Assembly (NCBI GenBank): GCA_950295325.1
Contig: OX485808.1
Location: 2,980,501 to 3,044,500, forward strand
Reading direction: 5' to 3'
Length of the DNA stretch: 64,000 nt
Source: Polytrichum commune
Taxonomy: Eukaryota > Streptophyta > Polytrichopsida > Polytrichales > Polytrichaceae
The notes under the pieces were generated by a model, which was not told the DNA's origin, did not search any database, and saw nothing but the letters and a program-made list of their open reading frames with translations. Every line of letters begins with the position of its first letter. Position 1 is the first letter of the stretch. Both the position numbers and the translations under genes were made by a program. Of the stretch, positions 34,715 to 48,479 are shown in pieces.

Positions 34715-34930
34715 TGGGAACTTGTGTTGCATTAGCACATCAATGATGAAACGTGTGTAAAAAATCGTTTGAAAATCGGACCTCCCTTGATTTAGTTATG
34801 GTTATCGGAAGTGCATGTTCGTTGGTTTCTTAACTGGATACATGGGTCCTCCCAATTGTGTTCATCGTTGAGTGCAAGGTAGTTAGTAATATTTAAAGAC
34901 GTAATCTGGTCTCTTTTGAATGTCTATCTT
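34715..34930 (+). repeat. Dispersed repeat pair, copy 1
   Basis: Matches 41035-41245 in direct orientation: GGACCTCCCTTGATTTAGTT, TTTCTTAACT, TTGAAGACGTAAT-like blocks. Likely the end of an unidentified element. Confidence 0.6.
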
Positions 34931-36399
34931 AATGACTTTGCTTAGGAAATTGTATAATTACATTGATATTGCTCAATATGTAGCGAATCTTTATTATTGG
35001 GGCATGTTGTAGTAGTTAACTCTTTCTAGTGGTTGATTGTTAATGTCTAGGTTATGAGTGGAGGGGGGGGGGATTAATGTGTAATAGTGTTCCTTTCATT
35101 CATCCAACATAAAAACCTTGAAATATTATGTAGCCCGAAGGTTACTAATTCTAGTTGATTTGACGCCGAGATTAGCTTTAGAGACCCTTAATTAGTCTAA
35201 TCAAGGTCATTTGAGATGAATAGGCAACAAACATACAAGAGGAGGGGGGGTCAAGTTCTATCTTGGACGGATGAGGAGGTACACTCATATACAACAATCA
35301 CCTCCCTCCGTTATGAGTTACACTCGATTTGTAATATGAAAAATATAATCGCAATTTGTCAGGGGTGAAGTTGTGTGATACCTATCATAGGGGGAGGGTG
35401 AAAACGCATAGAAACATTATAAATTATGGTGGTTCCTATTTAAAAATCAGTGGACTTCTAATACGGGGTCAGAGATCGTGATTAAGTCCAATAAAACCCA
35501 ATTGAAATGAACTAACAACAACTGTGAGGTGTTGTGAACCAATATCAATGTGCCACCCATACTAGACAAACTTTGTAAAGATGGAAGCTATGTCACGCAC
35601 TAATGGGGACACCTTCATTTCTATTTCCTTACTAGCACAATGCTTCCCCACCGAACTTCGAACTACCCAATTTATCAATTTGAGTGCTTTTCAAATACCC
35701 AAATCCTTGGGTGTTTTTAGACCTTGTCCTTGCACACTTTGTTGCAAATCCTCGGAAACATGGTCTATCCATTACATTACAAACCTATAGTAGAATAAGA
35801 TAAGATTCACTTCAGCACTAGAGATTCCACTTTCATCTCCCCTTTTCAGTGCAGTTATTGTGGAACGAAAAATTTCTTCTTACTGCATTAGCATCGAAAC
35901 AAGTAACTTCCACGCAATGATTTTATTTTATTTTATTTTATTTTGTTTGTTTGTTTTTTTGTTTTTATTTTATTTAGTTGCATTTAAGAACATCACTTCT
36001 CTCTCCACAAACTTTGACGATTTGTGTTCTAATCTACATGATTGGGGGGTCAATGTCCTTGGAGATAATCGGTCGAGAAACTAGGTATATGTTTGTCATG
36101 TAAGTTGTTGTAGACATACTTCTAACTTAGAACCTCTCTCCCTCTCGGGATTAATAAGGTTGAGGCACCTATAACCGATAAAACAAGAGAAAGTTTGCAT
36201 CTGTTTAGGAGGAGTAATAGCATGGAGTTATTTTTCTTACACAGCGAAACAAATTCTAAGGAAAAAACTATAGATAGATAGATAGATATGGAAATTGTTA
36301 TAAATTTTGAAAGCTTAAAGTTTGAATTCTAATGCTTGGCTATGACAGTTGTCAAAACTTTTATGAGGATAATCAATCACAAGTTGTCACCACGTAAAC
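34931..36399. other. Intergenic; one possible transposase-domain scrap
   Basis: Mostly featureless AT-rich DNA with an (ATTTT)n tract near 35920-35975. The plus frame 35581-35790 has TTQFINLSAFQIPKSLGVFR followed by PCPCTLCC. It faintly recalls the Cys-rich transposase-associated domain at the start of CACTA proteins (I-R-C-P-C-x-x-C). Weak. Confidence 0.3.
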
Positions 36400-36870
36400 C
36401 TTAACTCCGTATGCCTAAAAATATAGATTTCATCCACGTTGGCATTGCATGACCCTAGTAAGCGATTAACTGGACTTGGTTGACTATGGATGTCTCAACT
36501 TTAAGGGACTTCACCTTGTACATAGTCATCCATGCCCATTGCACAAAACTTGTACCTTGTCATCGTAGAGTGACCCCATTAGCAATCTATAGGGTATGGG
36601 AATTTCGATCAAGTGGGGACTGAGTTTTGATCATGTTGGAACTAATAATGCCATGACACGTGTCTTGGTTTTGAGTGTTGAAGTGAGGAGGAATGAGCGG
36701 TTAGAATGAGTAGTTATGGCGAACTCTAGACATTGGTAATATGTTTGTGCCAACTCTTGGCTTCAAAGATTCATAGTATGATAATTTCAATTGAAAGAAT
36801 GATTTTACACAATGTCCTCCTAGTTTTCTATATTCCTATACAGGGGAAACGCCTTATACTTCTCCAGATT
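36400..36870. repeat. Dispersed repeat flanking the FN3 gene, copy 2
   Basis: 36400-36515 is direct, and 36580-36870 inverted, relative to 21530-22030. Includes CATGACCCTAGTAAGCGATT and GGTTGACTATGGATGTCTCA. Confidence 0.65.
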
Positions 36871-39304
36871 TGGTGCAAAATCTCATAAATGATTGGTTAT
36901 GGATGCCGCTACTCTATGCCGCATGGACCCGTGCTTCAAGTTCAAGTTCTTCCTTAATTTGCAACTATTGGGTGATGGAGAAAGCGTAGTGGAAGCTTCA
37001 CAAGGGCATATGTTATTGACCTTGATGAGGCCTCCCGGTTCCGGGAAGGAGGCCCAACGGGGCATTGGGCCACTCAACAACTCCAAAATAATAAGGCTTT
37101 GAATGAAAATAATTGAGTGAGGTATGAATTATGGAGTGGAATTAAGAGACATAAGTAGTTACTTTGTGCTTCTTTGACTCACATGTATACATTGCATGGG
37201 CACCATATACAAATTTATCTCTTGACACTTGTTAAATAGTAAATTGATTCTAGATGTCCCAAGCAATGCTCCTTTTCAACGGGTCCACCTTCATTTCATT
37301 TGACGGGTTACCTTTCTTTCTTTTTTTCCTTTCAATGTGACGGACAACATCAACAAATATTTTTCAAATGACAAGTTGAGAAACTCTTTCACAAAAAATT
37401 GAAGATCACATCATATTCTTTCAAAAAATAAATGTTTAAAAGTTTGAACTTCTTGTAACATTCAATCCAAACTAAGAACTCTTTGATTCTTCATGTTGCG
37501 CCATAACTCAAAAACTACCATCCAATCAATATTCTTCACCTCTACCCCGCATAATGATACTCACATCAGAACATCCAAAGTGTCCAACTTCAATGAAGCT
37601 CGCAAGTGGCTCTTGATAGCATTTTGTTATGAAAGTCCCCTTTCACAAATTGCAATACTTGAGGGAATGACAAGTGTTTTCTTTTGCCAAAGTTTCATGA
37701 AATGTGGCCAATTGGTATACCACTTGTTGATGCCCTCACAAAAATCGCCATGCCTCACACAATGATTTGTTTTCACATTCATGCCTCAAAGTTTCTACAA
37801 CTCAAGCAACTTGGATCTACATGCATCGCTTTCAACCGTTGTCAATCCATAATTTTATGATCAATCTCTCTAACCAATACTCTAACATAATTATACGAAC
37901 TTCTTTATCACTCATATTTGTGATCATTGTTTTTCTCATGGTCACATATGGACGAGTTTAGTTTCGTGGACTAATGGTAGTATGCATCGAAATTATGTGT
38001 AGGGTGCAAGATGCAATGATTACCAAGCTTTCAGCCGACCCCGCTAGGCCTTTGCCTTTGCTGGTTGCTTAAAATATATAAAATATGGCAATCAAAGGGC
38101 ATGGAAAACAAAGGATAACCAACATTCCACTAGAAAACGAGGTGCAACAAAAAGAAGGTCCCTTTTAATGTTCATAAATAATTATTGTCAAATATTGTAA
38201 AAATTAGGTTGTTTGAATTGATTACAAAAATGTGTTTGATATGTATGTATGTGTATATGTACATGTACACTATATATGTTAAATCCCATGAATATGTGCA
38301 TCATTTCATTTTACCCCCTTAAAATATATACCTTTGTCTCACATGGTTTATAACTATACAAGGAAGTCACTCCATGATGACAATGAGCCAAGTGGAAGGC
38401 CACGATTAGTCGGTGTCCGCTTGCCAAGTTATGATAAGTTAGAGTACCTTCTTTGAAATGGGTGCAACAAGCAACGGCCTTTGGTGTGGGTCCATTACAT
38501 TAGCGCCAACGTGTGCAATCATTCAATCATGGATTTTGGGGTGCCTACTAGTGTGCCCCAAGTCAAACCCTTGCTCCACTAAAATGGGCCCAACTAAGTA
38601 TACCATTAACTCTATAGCAGTGTAGCTTGAGCAAAATTGAAATTTGAAACTTCTTATATAAGATGCTAGTTGACGGACTAAACTCTGTGTATGATGTTTG
38701 GTGTGCATCTACAAAGAGCTTGCATGCACAAAAGATTTGACTTAAGGTAGAAATACCATAACCCATGAAAATAAGGTGATGCGCATTGAAGATGTGGTAT
38801 GACAATCATGAGATAATTTTCCAAGATAGACAAGAAGGATTCATGAAGAATGCAAGTTGTTTCATATTTTTATGCCCTATATAAAAAATGCTACGATTTT
38901 TCAAAGTGGAAAGTTGTCAAACTCCTTACTTGTTCACTAGATTCTCCCTACACTGAACACGGTAATCCGCATTTCCATACAGAACATCGCCTAAATCGGT
39001 TCCCTCATGAGTACATTAACACTTGACTCCCATTTGCTACACTAAGTGTGCACACATTGAAGTTGCCGCCGAGCCATGATCCGTTTTAGAAATGGCACTT
39101 CACCATTATGACAGCGGTCCAGTGCACAGCTAGAGGGTGGTTAACTGCTTATGGTATTTCTACCTTATACCAACCGTAAACTCCAAACATTGTACATGTT
39201 GTGTTGCTACCAAGGGGGCAATGTTTTAGGATCAAGATGTGATTAGTTAGAAAATGCAAATCCAGTAAAGCATAAGAACCGTATACAAATAGTACACTAA
39301 ATAG
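36871..39304. other. Intergenic, nothing recognised
   Basis: Short open frames (36893-37102, 37493-37765, 37767-37961, 38563-38805) show no domains. No repeat partner found for most of it. Confidence 0.4.
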
Positions 39305-40600
39305 TACTATTAGTGTGAGTGGAAAACTAGCATGGGCCACTTTAATTGTCTAGTTGGGGTGGAAACAATGTGCGTACATGACCGTGGGGATCTTGCCATT
39401 ATTCTACATTGAGATTTCAATCAACAATAACATGAAATAAAATGATTACCTCACATTAAAAGTAGCAAGTTGGGACCCAACTCAAAGAGGTGGTGTCTAA
39501 CCCATACCTAATCAAAGTTCTTTGTTTTTTGCTACACTATAAAACAAATCTTTAAAATGTGTTGCAGCTTACTTTGACAACCCATCGTACACAAATTACG
39601 CTTTGAAAAGATTGGTTTCATTGGGGTGGGGTGGGACCCAATTGAGTCTTGAGGTTCCCCCTTACCCCAAACTTTTGCCTTAAGCTACCCTTAAGCCTCC
39701 AACTAGGTGACCATAATAAAGGAGAGACAAAAAATTAGGTGACTTGAGAGCTTGGGCTTGACCCCAAATTGCCCGAGCTCAAATCTCCGTAAAGCCACCC
39801 AAAAAAAATAAAAAAATAAAAAAAATATTTTTTAAATCATCCTTGTTCAACAACTTAATAAAGAAAATATGTACCTCCAATGGTGATTACGATTGTACAT
39901 ATGGCATGTTTATAAAGATATCATTGTCTCGAATAAGATTCAGTAGTCTTGAGATACCCCATATTAGAAGATTATAACATTTGGATGTATGATATTATGG
40001 ACAAGCAAAGGTGGTTACCCGGACAAAAAAATATTAAAAATATCTTGGGCTTTAGGGGTTAATTACTTGTCTATGATAAAATTAACAAAGTGTCTCAAAT
40101 AAAACAATGCCAAACTCTTAACTAAGACAACATGCCATCTACATAAAAACCCAGTTCATGTCCTACTTGAATAAACCAATCATGTATGACTGATTCTTAT
40201 AACATAAATAGTTCAAAATTGATAGCTAATAATCGCATGGAAAAGCCTAAAGGTTCCATGAGAAAATCGTTGAAGCCGTAACGTAAGAAACTACATACAA
40301 ACTTTCGTCACTATTGTGTCTACACGTGTGAGAGTAAGTCACGGCAACAAAAGGATGGCCATCGCCTTCGTTTGGAGCCTTTAGTTGCTCGAGACTTGAC
40401 TTCCATCACAACTTTAAACGTGCACGCACCCATTAATGATCGCTTAAACCTTCTCACCGGCCAAGGTAACCACACTAATTAGTCCTATAAAAGTGGGCGG
40501 AAAGTCAATTTAGAAATAATTAGCGTGGGTCGCACCGATTGCTTAGTCGGGGTGGAACTAACGTGGGTGATCAATGTAACTTTTCGAGTTCCTTCCACAT
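39305..40600. repeat. Two copies of the GGTGGAA-type repeat plus spacer
   Basis: 39305-39400 and 40485-40590 share TTAGTGTG..GGAAA, CATGGGCC and GGGGTGGAA blocks with 13275-13340 and 47825-47930. Between them is AT-rich spacer with A-runs near 39800. 39473-39505 also matches 63845-63875 (CCCAACTCAAAGAG). Confidence 0.45.
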
Positions 40601-41034
40601 TAAAAAGACTCATAGAAAATTTGCTAAAAGAGTTTGAAACTCGTCGAGGACGAGTCATCTAAAGAGTGTGCGGTGCTTTGCTTTGCCAAAAGTTGAGAGT
40701 GGTGACTTCTCGTTTCCTAACCTCCACAAGGCCAAACACGTCGTGCTCCATGCCTACTAAGACCGCCTTCCATTGTGTGGACTACAAAAATAATGCATAC
40801 CTTTTGGTAGTCACCTCAACGTACTCCCGAATAATAAGCACATCTTGAGAGCAACTAGAGGACCACATGACATAAGGAAAACACACCTTTAGTGGTTGCT
40901 CAAAGAGTCCAAATCCACGAATTTTGGACCCACAACTCATGTAAGTTATGTGGGTCATCTATTATTAATATAATATAACAATATAATACTTATTTATATA
41001 CTTTCTCTGCTTCTTATGATTAGATTAACACACC

Positions 41035-41245
41035 GAGACATGTGTTGCATTAACAAATCTATGATGAAGCATCAACAAAACCGGGTTGAAAATTGGACCT
41101 CCCTTGATTTGGTTTTGGTTGTCGGAGGTGTGTGTTTGTAGATTTCTTAACTAAGTGTATCGATCGTGTTTTGATGTGTTTACTATTGAGTGTGGAGTAG
41201 TTAAAAGCCATTTGAAGACGTAATATAGTGTTTGTTGAACATGTG
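41035..41245 (+). repeat. Dispersed repeat pair, copy 2
   Basis: Matches 34715-34930. Confidence 0.6.
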
Positions 41246-42457
41246 TTGAGTTATGGTGTTTGTTCTCTGATCACACATTGATTGAATATAAGGGTTCAAT
41301 TAAGGCAGTATTCAAATAACACCCACATACATTAGAGATTGGACACTTGGAACTTTCATACCATCCCTTTTGTCGAGGACACATGTGCTTCGCCCCTATC
41401 AATGACATTTATTATTAAAATTGATCACTTGTATGTGGTTCCGAAACCAACTTCATAATACATATGTGGGTAGAAAACAATCTTTGTCTTAACAAAATTT
41501 GAGAAAATGAGCCAATTATTGCAAGGTTGATGGGTAAACTTTGGGGCGATTGTTCAAAATCTTATGTTTGGTTAAAGAAGAAAATCAATGGCAAGATGGA
41601 TGAGAACTTCTAAATTCAAATGGGGGTCGTTAAAAAAATGTTAAAAATGGAAGCATATATGTGTCGTATTGAAGTTCCGAACTTGAGATTCATATGGCTA
41701 TTCTAGATGGGGTCAAAGTACATTGATTAAAGATGGGTATTTCTAGCATTGAAACTGAATGACATCTTTCAAGATGTTTGATATGGAGACTTGGCCAAAT
41801 TGCCAAAGATACTTGATAGTTACTACATGCAACAGCCAAGGGCAAGGGAGCTAGCTCAACTCCAATTTACTATCAATGTGCACCAATTGTAATTGGGATT
41901 ACAATTATCTTTTAAATCACAAAATAACTCTCTTGAGACTTGTACTTATCTTCACTTCAAGCATGTAAGAAATTTCATGCCAAGTGGGAAGATTAGGGGA
42001 TGACATGAGGCAACACAATGGGTTCTTGTAAAAGCAAGCCCCACGTGCATGAGGGGCGACAAAGGGTTAGCCCAAAACAAAGATAACTCAAATGTTGTCA
42101 TTGGTGCGAATATTAGTTCAACTTCATCTTTGAGTTGGTCTAATTGCCACGTTCTTCTTTTTCCACAACAATAATACACTCAAGAATGCACATAAAAGAC
42201 TAGATTATGAACTTCCAAATTTTGTATATTCCCAAATCTTTACAACTTAACCACAAGATTGTGACTACCTATGAGCTCAAACTACCCGATCATAGGAGAA
42301 AGACAACATATTTTTTCTCCTTCCCCAAGCTCCCTTTTATTCCAATATAGTGTTTTTTACTTTTTATTCCTCATATATTAAAAGTCTTCTATTCATAGCT
42401 CTACCTTTGGTTATACTATGAATCTTCTATCTTTTCGATCAATCACAATCCACTTGT
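41246..42457. other. Intergenic, nothing recognised
   Basis: No domain or repeat seen; the frame at 41952-42179 (minus) is unconvincing. Confidence 0.4.
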
Positions 42458-42730
42458 TGGAAGTGTTAATGCCAACTCGATCCAATCATCCATTATCCTA
42501 GTTGGAATTGTCTAATTCCAACTTGATTGATTCATCCGTCCTCTTAGTTGGAACCCTCTAATTCCAACTAGATCCATTCATTCATTTTCCTAGTTGGAAT
42601 TGTCTAATTCCAACTGGATTCATTTATGCATTGCAAGTACTTTAGCTCCCATTAATAACATTCATCAGTTGGGAGTTGTCTAACTTTGACTCATCTTCTC
42701 GTTGAAGCTATCTAACTCCAACACAAAGAT
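42458..42730. repeat. Degenerate tandem array of hairpins
   Basis: Units of about 45-58 bp, each centred on an inverted repeat. The stems AGTTGGAATT and AATTCCAACT with loop GTCT are perfect at 42500-42523 and again at 42592-42615, and partial at 42546-42569. Weaker copies follow to about 42730. Linkers contain GATCCATTCATTCATTTTCC. Non-coding. Confidence 0.7.
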
Positions 42731-45719
42731 CTTCAAGAGGGAGGTGTCTAACCAACTTCAACCAAGGCCAAATTAGATACATGAGATACATTCCGCCCAA
42801 TAAATAATACCCCTATATCGCATCCACACCAACAAATGCAACCTAGAACATGACATAGCCTACATACAAAACATTGTAATTATTCAACATGATGTAGTGC
42901 ACATCCACAAAGACATTGGCCATCAACATTCCCATATTGAGACTACAATGGCTATGGCAACAACATCATGTCGAACTAAACCAACCCCACATCCTTGAAC
43001 CTCCTACTGAACCATTTGAAACAAAACTAGTATGGTTGTATCAAAGATACAAATATAAAATCCCTGAAAAATGACCCCCTGAAACTAGCACCCCTGAAAC
43101 TAGCACAAGACATACTTTCCAACACCATCTTTGAACACCTCACAAGTTACTTCCAAATAACCCACTCTTAATTCTCGTCACCAATGACATGTTCTACCAC
43201 ACTCAACCAATTCTACTCCTGAGTCACCTACACGAGGATTAAGAAGTACTTTACAGTTGATATTTTATAGGTGAAAATATATAATACACTAGAGACGATT
43301 AAAACGTATGCACTTGGATTAACGAAGACCGAGTGCCACTACCTATAGAATGTTTTCATTAGTTGCCATCCAACTAGGTTTAGTTGTGGTTATGGCCTTG
43401 TCCACTTTGAAGATTACAAGCTCGGAGGCTAAGATAAATAACCTCGTTTTCAAGAGGCACCGCTTTTGGTGACACCTCACCATATCCTCATACACTTTAC
43501 GTAACTTACATTTTTGTGGAAGCCCGTCGGTGTCGAGTGCACCCAAAGAACCCAAGGACAACCTCATTATTTTAAAGTATTACGCATCCTTTTCCGACAT
43601 ACCCACCAAGGCACCTCTATTTATATATATATATACTTTAAGTGAGCTTTCCAAGTGACGGAGCCCATTACGTCTCCGGGAGAGTACATCATGGATGAAC
43701 ACAATTTCATCTAAGTACATGCATATTCATCCACAGTTACGCAAATTCAATTGTATCGGAAGCTTATTTTGTATAGAAACTTGGAGATTTCATCAATTGC
43801 AAAAGATAGAATATGAGATGAAATATTTGGTTTTCCATTTAAATTATTTGTTGCAATGTTGATTAATAAGGATTATATCGACATTACAAGATCGTCATTG
43901 TGAAGAGGATTCACATGTTTTGAATGAGTGTTCTACCTATTGAGTTTGTTTGGATACTCAATATGAGCTCGTGGCTATGCCCAAGATGAGGCCTCTCTCT
44001 CTCTCTCAACTAGGTTTCAACAATGCAATATTTCCATCTTCTTCCTCCATTTGTATAACGTCTCTTTTGAATCACGATAATTGTCTCCACATAATGTTAC
44101 TCACCCTGTGCTTTAGGTTTCCTTTCCAAAAGGGGAGGGATGTTCTAGGTGTTGTTGGGTAGCCTTCCATGTAGCCTTGCTTCTTGGTATTAATCAAAGA
44201 AATGCCTACCATGATTCCCGTCCAACGAGGCTTGTGCAGGCTAATACTTGTCGCGCTCATACCCCACCCCACTTGGGGCCCGGTCCATGGCACTTATAAA
44301 ACTATATAATACAAAACTCCAAACTTACTAATAATGTAGACTATAAATAAATTAAATTGTCGGTTTATTGTGTCATACTGAACAATACTTGAGTCGAGTA
44401 TTTTTTTTCTTCATTTTGTAGGCATTCCCATGATAAAAGGAGTATTGTGCATGTGTCATTCCCAACCCTACGATGCAAGAGCCTATTGCTGAGTGATGTT
44501 TTGCATTCGATGCCAATATTTGATTCTTTTCTACTGCACATGAACATGATGTGCCTTTATGTTTGCTTTAAGTAGAATACATGGAAAAATGGTGACGTGC
44601 ACAATACGAGCTCTACGTTCTTTGTAAAGTTACATCATGGAAATTATTTAATAATTGAAAACTTCAATTGGTTCTCAATCCCATGATTACAATGTCATTT
44701 GCACTATTGTCATCATTTTTTTTGGCACAAATTGAAAATTCAATTGCAAAGAAGAAACCGAAATACAACCAACACATGCAAGACCAATGCAACCTGAGTG
44801 GACTATTGTCATCATTTTGTTGCTTCACCTCAATAAAATAGGTGTACATAAATTTAACATGGTCAAAACCTCCAAAATCAGATCACTTGAAATACAATAT
44901 GTGTTTGGAGCCCTTATTGCAAACACCATTGACAATTGGTTTATGTGGTAGACCATTTTTTCAAGTTTCTTAACCTTTAAAGGTCCGAGAGGCCATTATC
45001 TCCCCATTATAGACCTCAAGGTGTCATACACCATGGAGTTAAGTTTTTTTTTTTACATTATTAGCTCAAAATGTCAAAATATGTAATTCTAAAATTAGTC
45101 CATTCATCTCATTCATTACTCCAATCGAAGGATACGCGTGCGTTCAATCGGTTATAGAAGATTTGATATTGTATAGATGATGTGAACTCAAATCACCATT
45201 GTCACCCTCTTTATCATAGGTTGTGCTAAATATGATTCTAATATCATAGAAATATTATATTATATTTACACTTGTCGGGGATTCATGCAATCGCCGCGTA
45301 TCATGTATAAACATACATGCCTCAAAGGCTTTAATAGTTTAGTTACATTGACAACACATTACAAACTCGTGTCTCTTATGTGGCAATAGTACCATGTTGC
45401 ACACTCATATTTTCCACTTTGCACATGGGAGGGGAGGAGGAATTAACTTCCCTGTAATGTAAGGGGTCATGTGCAATAATTAAATTTTGGAGAATTCAGA
45501 TGATGTAATGGATGTCACTCTAAAATTAACATTTTCTCCAAAATAATGTGGCTGAGAGATAAATACTTATTATATTGATTAATCTTATTGATGTGGTGGT
45601 ATCAAAAACTAAGTCAAATCCTTACGAATTGAATGTAAAGTTAAACTGAAGTTTTGGGTAAGAATTATAATAATCTCTTATGAAAAATTTAATATGAAGA
45701 TCAATGAAGGATGGCTTAA
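42731..45719. other. Intergenic
   Basis: Holds a two-copy CCCTGAAACTAGCA duplication (43078-43107), a (TA)n tract near 43622, and a 50-bp ACTATTGTCATCATTTT repeat pair (44701 and 44802). No gene recognised. Confidence 0.4.
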
Positions 45720-46637
45720 TGTCGCACACCTCTCCATGAGGAATGCCCGCAACATCATGGGCACAAGGGGACCCCAAAATGACACCCGGGACTTGTGGCG
45801 CCTTTAGCGAGAGGGCCCCGGGCGTTGGGAATGCCTCTCATCCACAAAGACTAAGAGTCACATGGATAAGGCCATTAGCTATGCGTAGCTTATGACGTGT
45901 GGACTCTGGAATGTTCAAGAACACCCCAATCGGAGGTGTGAGCTAGGAGATATGGCAATTTGAGTGGGGCACTGTCCCAGGACAACGCCTTGGTACAATA
46001 GTGGCATGGGAGTGGCTCCCGGGACCGCTGAGGTTGGAACGAGCATAACTTCCTCAATACTTGCCCGAATGGACAAAGCGGGGGCATCCATCGGCATCCA
46101 CGTGAAACATAGACGACGATGGAGTGGTCACATGTGAGCATCAAATATCGTATAAGGAAGCTATGTTGTTCTGAAGCTGTTGGGGGCTTCCAGTCTCAAC
46201 GGCTAAGGCAAAAATGTCTACTTGGCCCCAACTCTTGGTAGAGAAACAAAAGGTTTCTTGACAGTGGGGTACGGGCCCTGCCAAAAGTCCTAGAGGCGGT
46301 GTGGCTGGCCAAACCCACCCAAGGCCGAACGGCATGGCCTCCACGGGCATTGGCCCATGTATAGTTCGGGTTATTGTAGTGTTGCTCCTGCGACGCGATG
46401 ATCAACTTAAGATTAGACTTTCATGAATGGAAGTCCACATCTAATCATTGGCTACCGATTAAGGGGAGAGTTCCGAATGCAAAGTTGGAGGGTTGGTCCC
46501 CCAGCTATGAGCTAGAGGTCCGCAGTATGGAGAGCTAATCATTCGCATGGCGGAATGCGAAGGGTTAACACTCGTGACCCTTGCTATGATTAAAAAATGA
46601 CCAAGATAGTTAAGGGGAGTTAGTAAGGGTTGTGACA
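45720..46637 (+). mobile_element. Solo LTR (family 2), TSD CTTAA
   Basis: Starts TGTCGCACACCTCTCCATGA and ends GGGTTGTGACA, flanked by perfect 5-bp repeats CTTAA (45715-45719 and 46638-46642). It is 918 bp, markedly more GC-rich than its surroundings, and has no internal coding domain. The 3' part recurs at 15205-15428. Open frames inside (45890-46405, minus) are not supported as genes. Confidence 0.8.
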
Positions 46638-48479
46638 CTTAATCTTAAGGCCTTAACTGGAATTCTATGGGAACTCCGAGTGTGCCTGCAATCAAAGAAT
46701 TGGTTGCCACTATGCACCTATATGACACCCATGTTGCTTAAAGTTGCACAAAAAATCACCACACAACAAAATTTGTGCACACTAACTACATACATTCAAT
46801 TTGATATTCTAGCATATTGACTATCCTAGTTGGTGCATTTTTGTCATCTATTTACCAATTATTATTAATGTTTGTAAAAACCCAAGTGAGAAAATAACTA
46901 CTTCCAAGTTGCCCAAAAGGATTTGGTAACTCTTTGGCTATTGAACAAATACCACATAAAACTTGTCAAATCAGGCATACTTGATTTGAATTAACTTTTA
47001 ATGAAACAAAAGTAACCATTGAACACATAGACTCTCTCAAATGTTGACACCTTTTCAAACCTTTAAAGTTATTGTTAAAATGGCGTAACTAATATTATGT
47101 AACTGCACTAAATTACATGACTTGTGTATGGAGATCATGATTGGTTTATGTATAGATAGATATTTACAAGTCCCTTTATAAATTATGCCTTGAAGTTAAT
47201 TTTTTTTGGCATGGTTTAGACATTTCGGCCATATAGATACACATATAGACCATTGTGTGTGTGTGTGTGTTGTAAAGAAATGTATTTTGATTTCATAGTA
47301 TCTACTTCAAATACTTCTACATCAATGTTTCGCGATATTGATATACTTTATAGAGGTTTCATCTAAACATGTTGATGTGTTGATTGATATCGTCCTAACC
47401 AAGTGGCATTGATGGAAGTCATGTTATTTCATAAAGCCTCAAAATTAACAAAAATTATGTATTTAAAACATCATAATTTGGGAAAACAACAATTTTCAAT
47501 TTGGTTGGAGTCTAGTTTTGGAAGTCACTTAGATATTCGAATCTTACATTTAAGACCGTCCATGTAGGACAGTAGTTGGATACCCAATTTATGATACACA
47601 GGCGTAAACATGACATAAGTATGATATTTTCTTCCTTTCTTCTTACATATCAATCCTCTCCTACTAAAGTCGTAAAACCTAGTCTCGTTGTTTGAAATGA
47701 TTAGATAGGCCATTGACTTGTCACCCCAATGTATGGTACCTAAGGTAGTTGGACGCACTACATCAACAATCATGAACTTACGATATGTTAGGATTGGTGG
47801 ATGATGGAACCCATTCTACACTAAATACTCTTATTAGTGTGGCTGGAAAATTAGTATAAAAATAATTAACATGGGCCCCATTAATTTTCTAGCCAAGGTG
47901 GAATTATCGTGGGTCCAAGGCCTCATGTCTTCCCCCGAGTCTTCATGAAGACTTTTTACCAATATGTCGCTATAAAACATATCAACCTTGCAATAGAAAG
48001 AAATTTTATATGCTTAAAACATGATGTATGCAAACTACATATTATAAGCAACACTAATTGTGAACTTTCCCATAAAGGCCTTATAGATATAAACTGTGAC
48101 TATATAGATATTGTAAGCCACAATGTACAATGTTCGAAAGCAAGATGTTGTAGTCTACGTTGACTTTCGTGTATATGATTAATGCGTCCATTTTCATAAT
48201 ACCTTAGCACATAGCACCTTAGTAATTTTAAGTGCGGGCGACATTGTGATACTCTAAGAGTTTTCAAAATGGATAATAAAACTAATCGAGGTATATGTCA
48301 TAACCAGTGGGAAACTAGTGTGACATGTTCGTCATGGTGGCCCATAGTAGCCATCATACAATACGTACACTCTATATTTGGGGTTTAGCGCAAGACTACA
48401 AAACCGGAAATATGTTGCAGATCACCACTCCCCATTGTAGATCATCACACGTGGCTCTATTGAAGTTTTGTTACAATTA
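46638..48479. other. Intergenic
   Basis: Includes a (GT)n tract near 47258 and the fourth copy of the GGTGGAA-type repeat (47825-47930). The 82-codon minus frame at 47525-47773 has no recognisable family. Confidence 0.4.

Noticed and set aside
47525-47773. 82-codon minus frame that looks mildly protein-like
   Set aside because: No motif or family I can name and no neighbouring exons; not reported as a gene.
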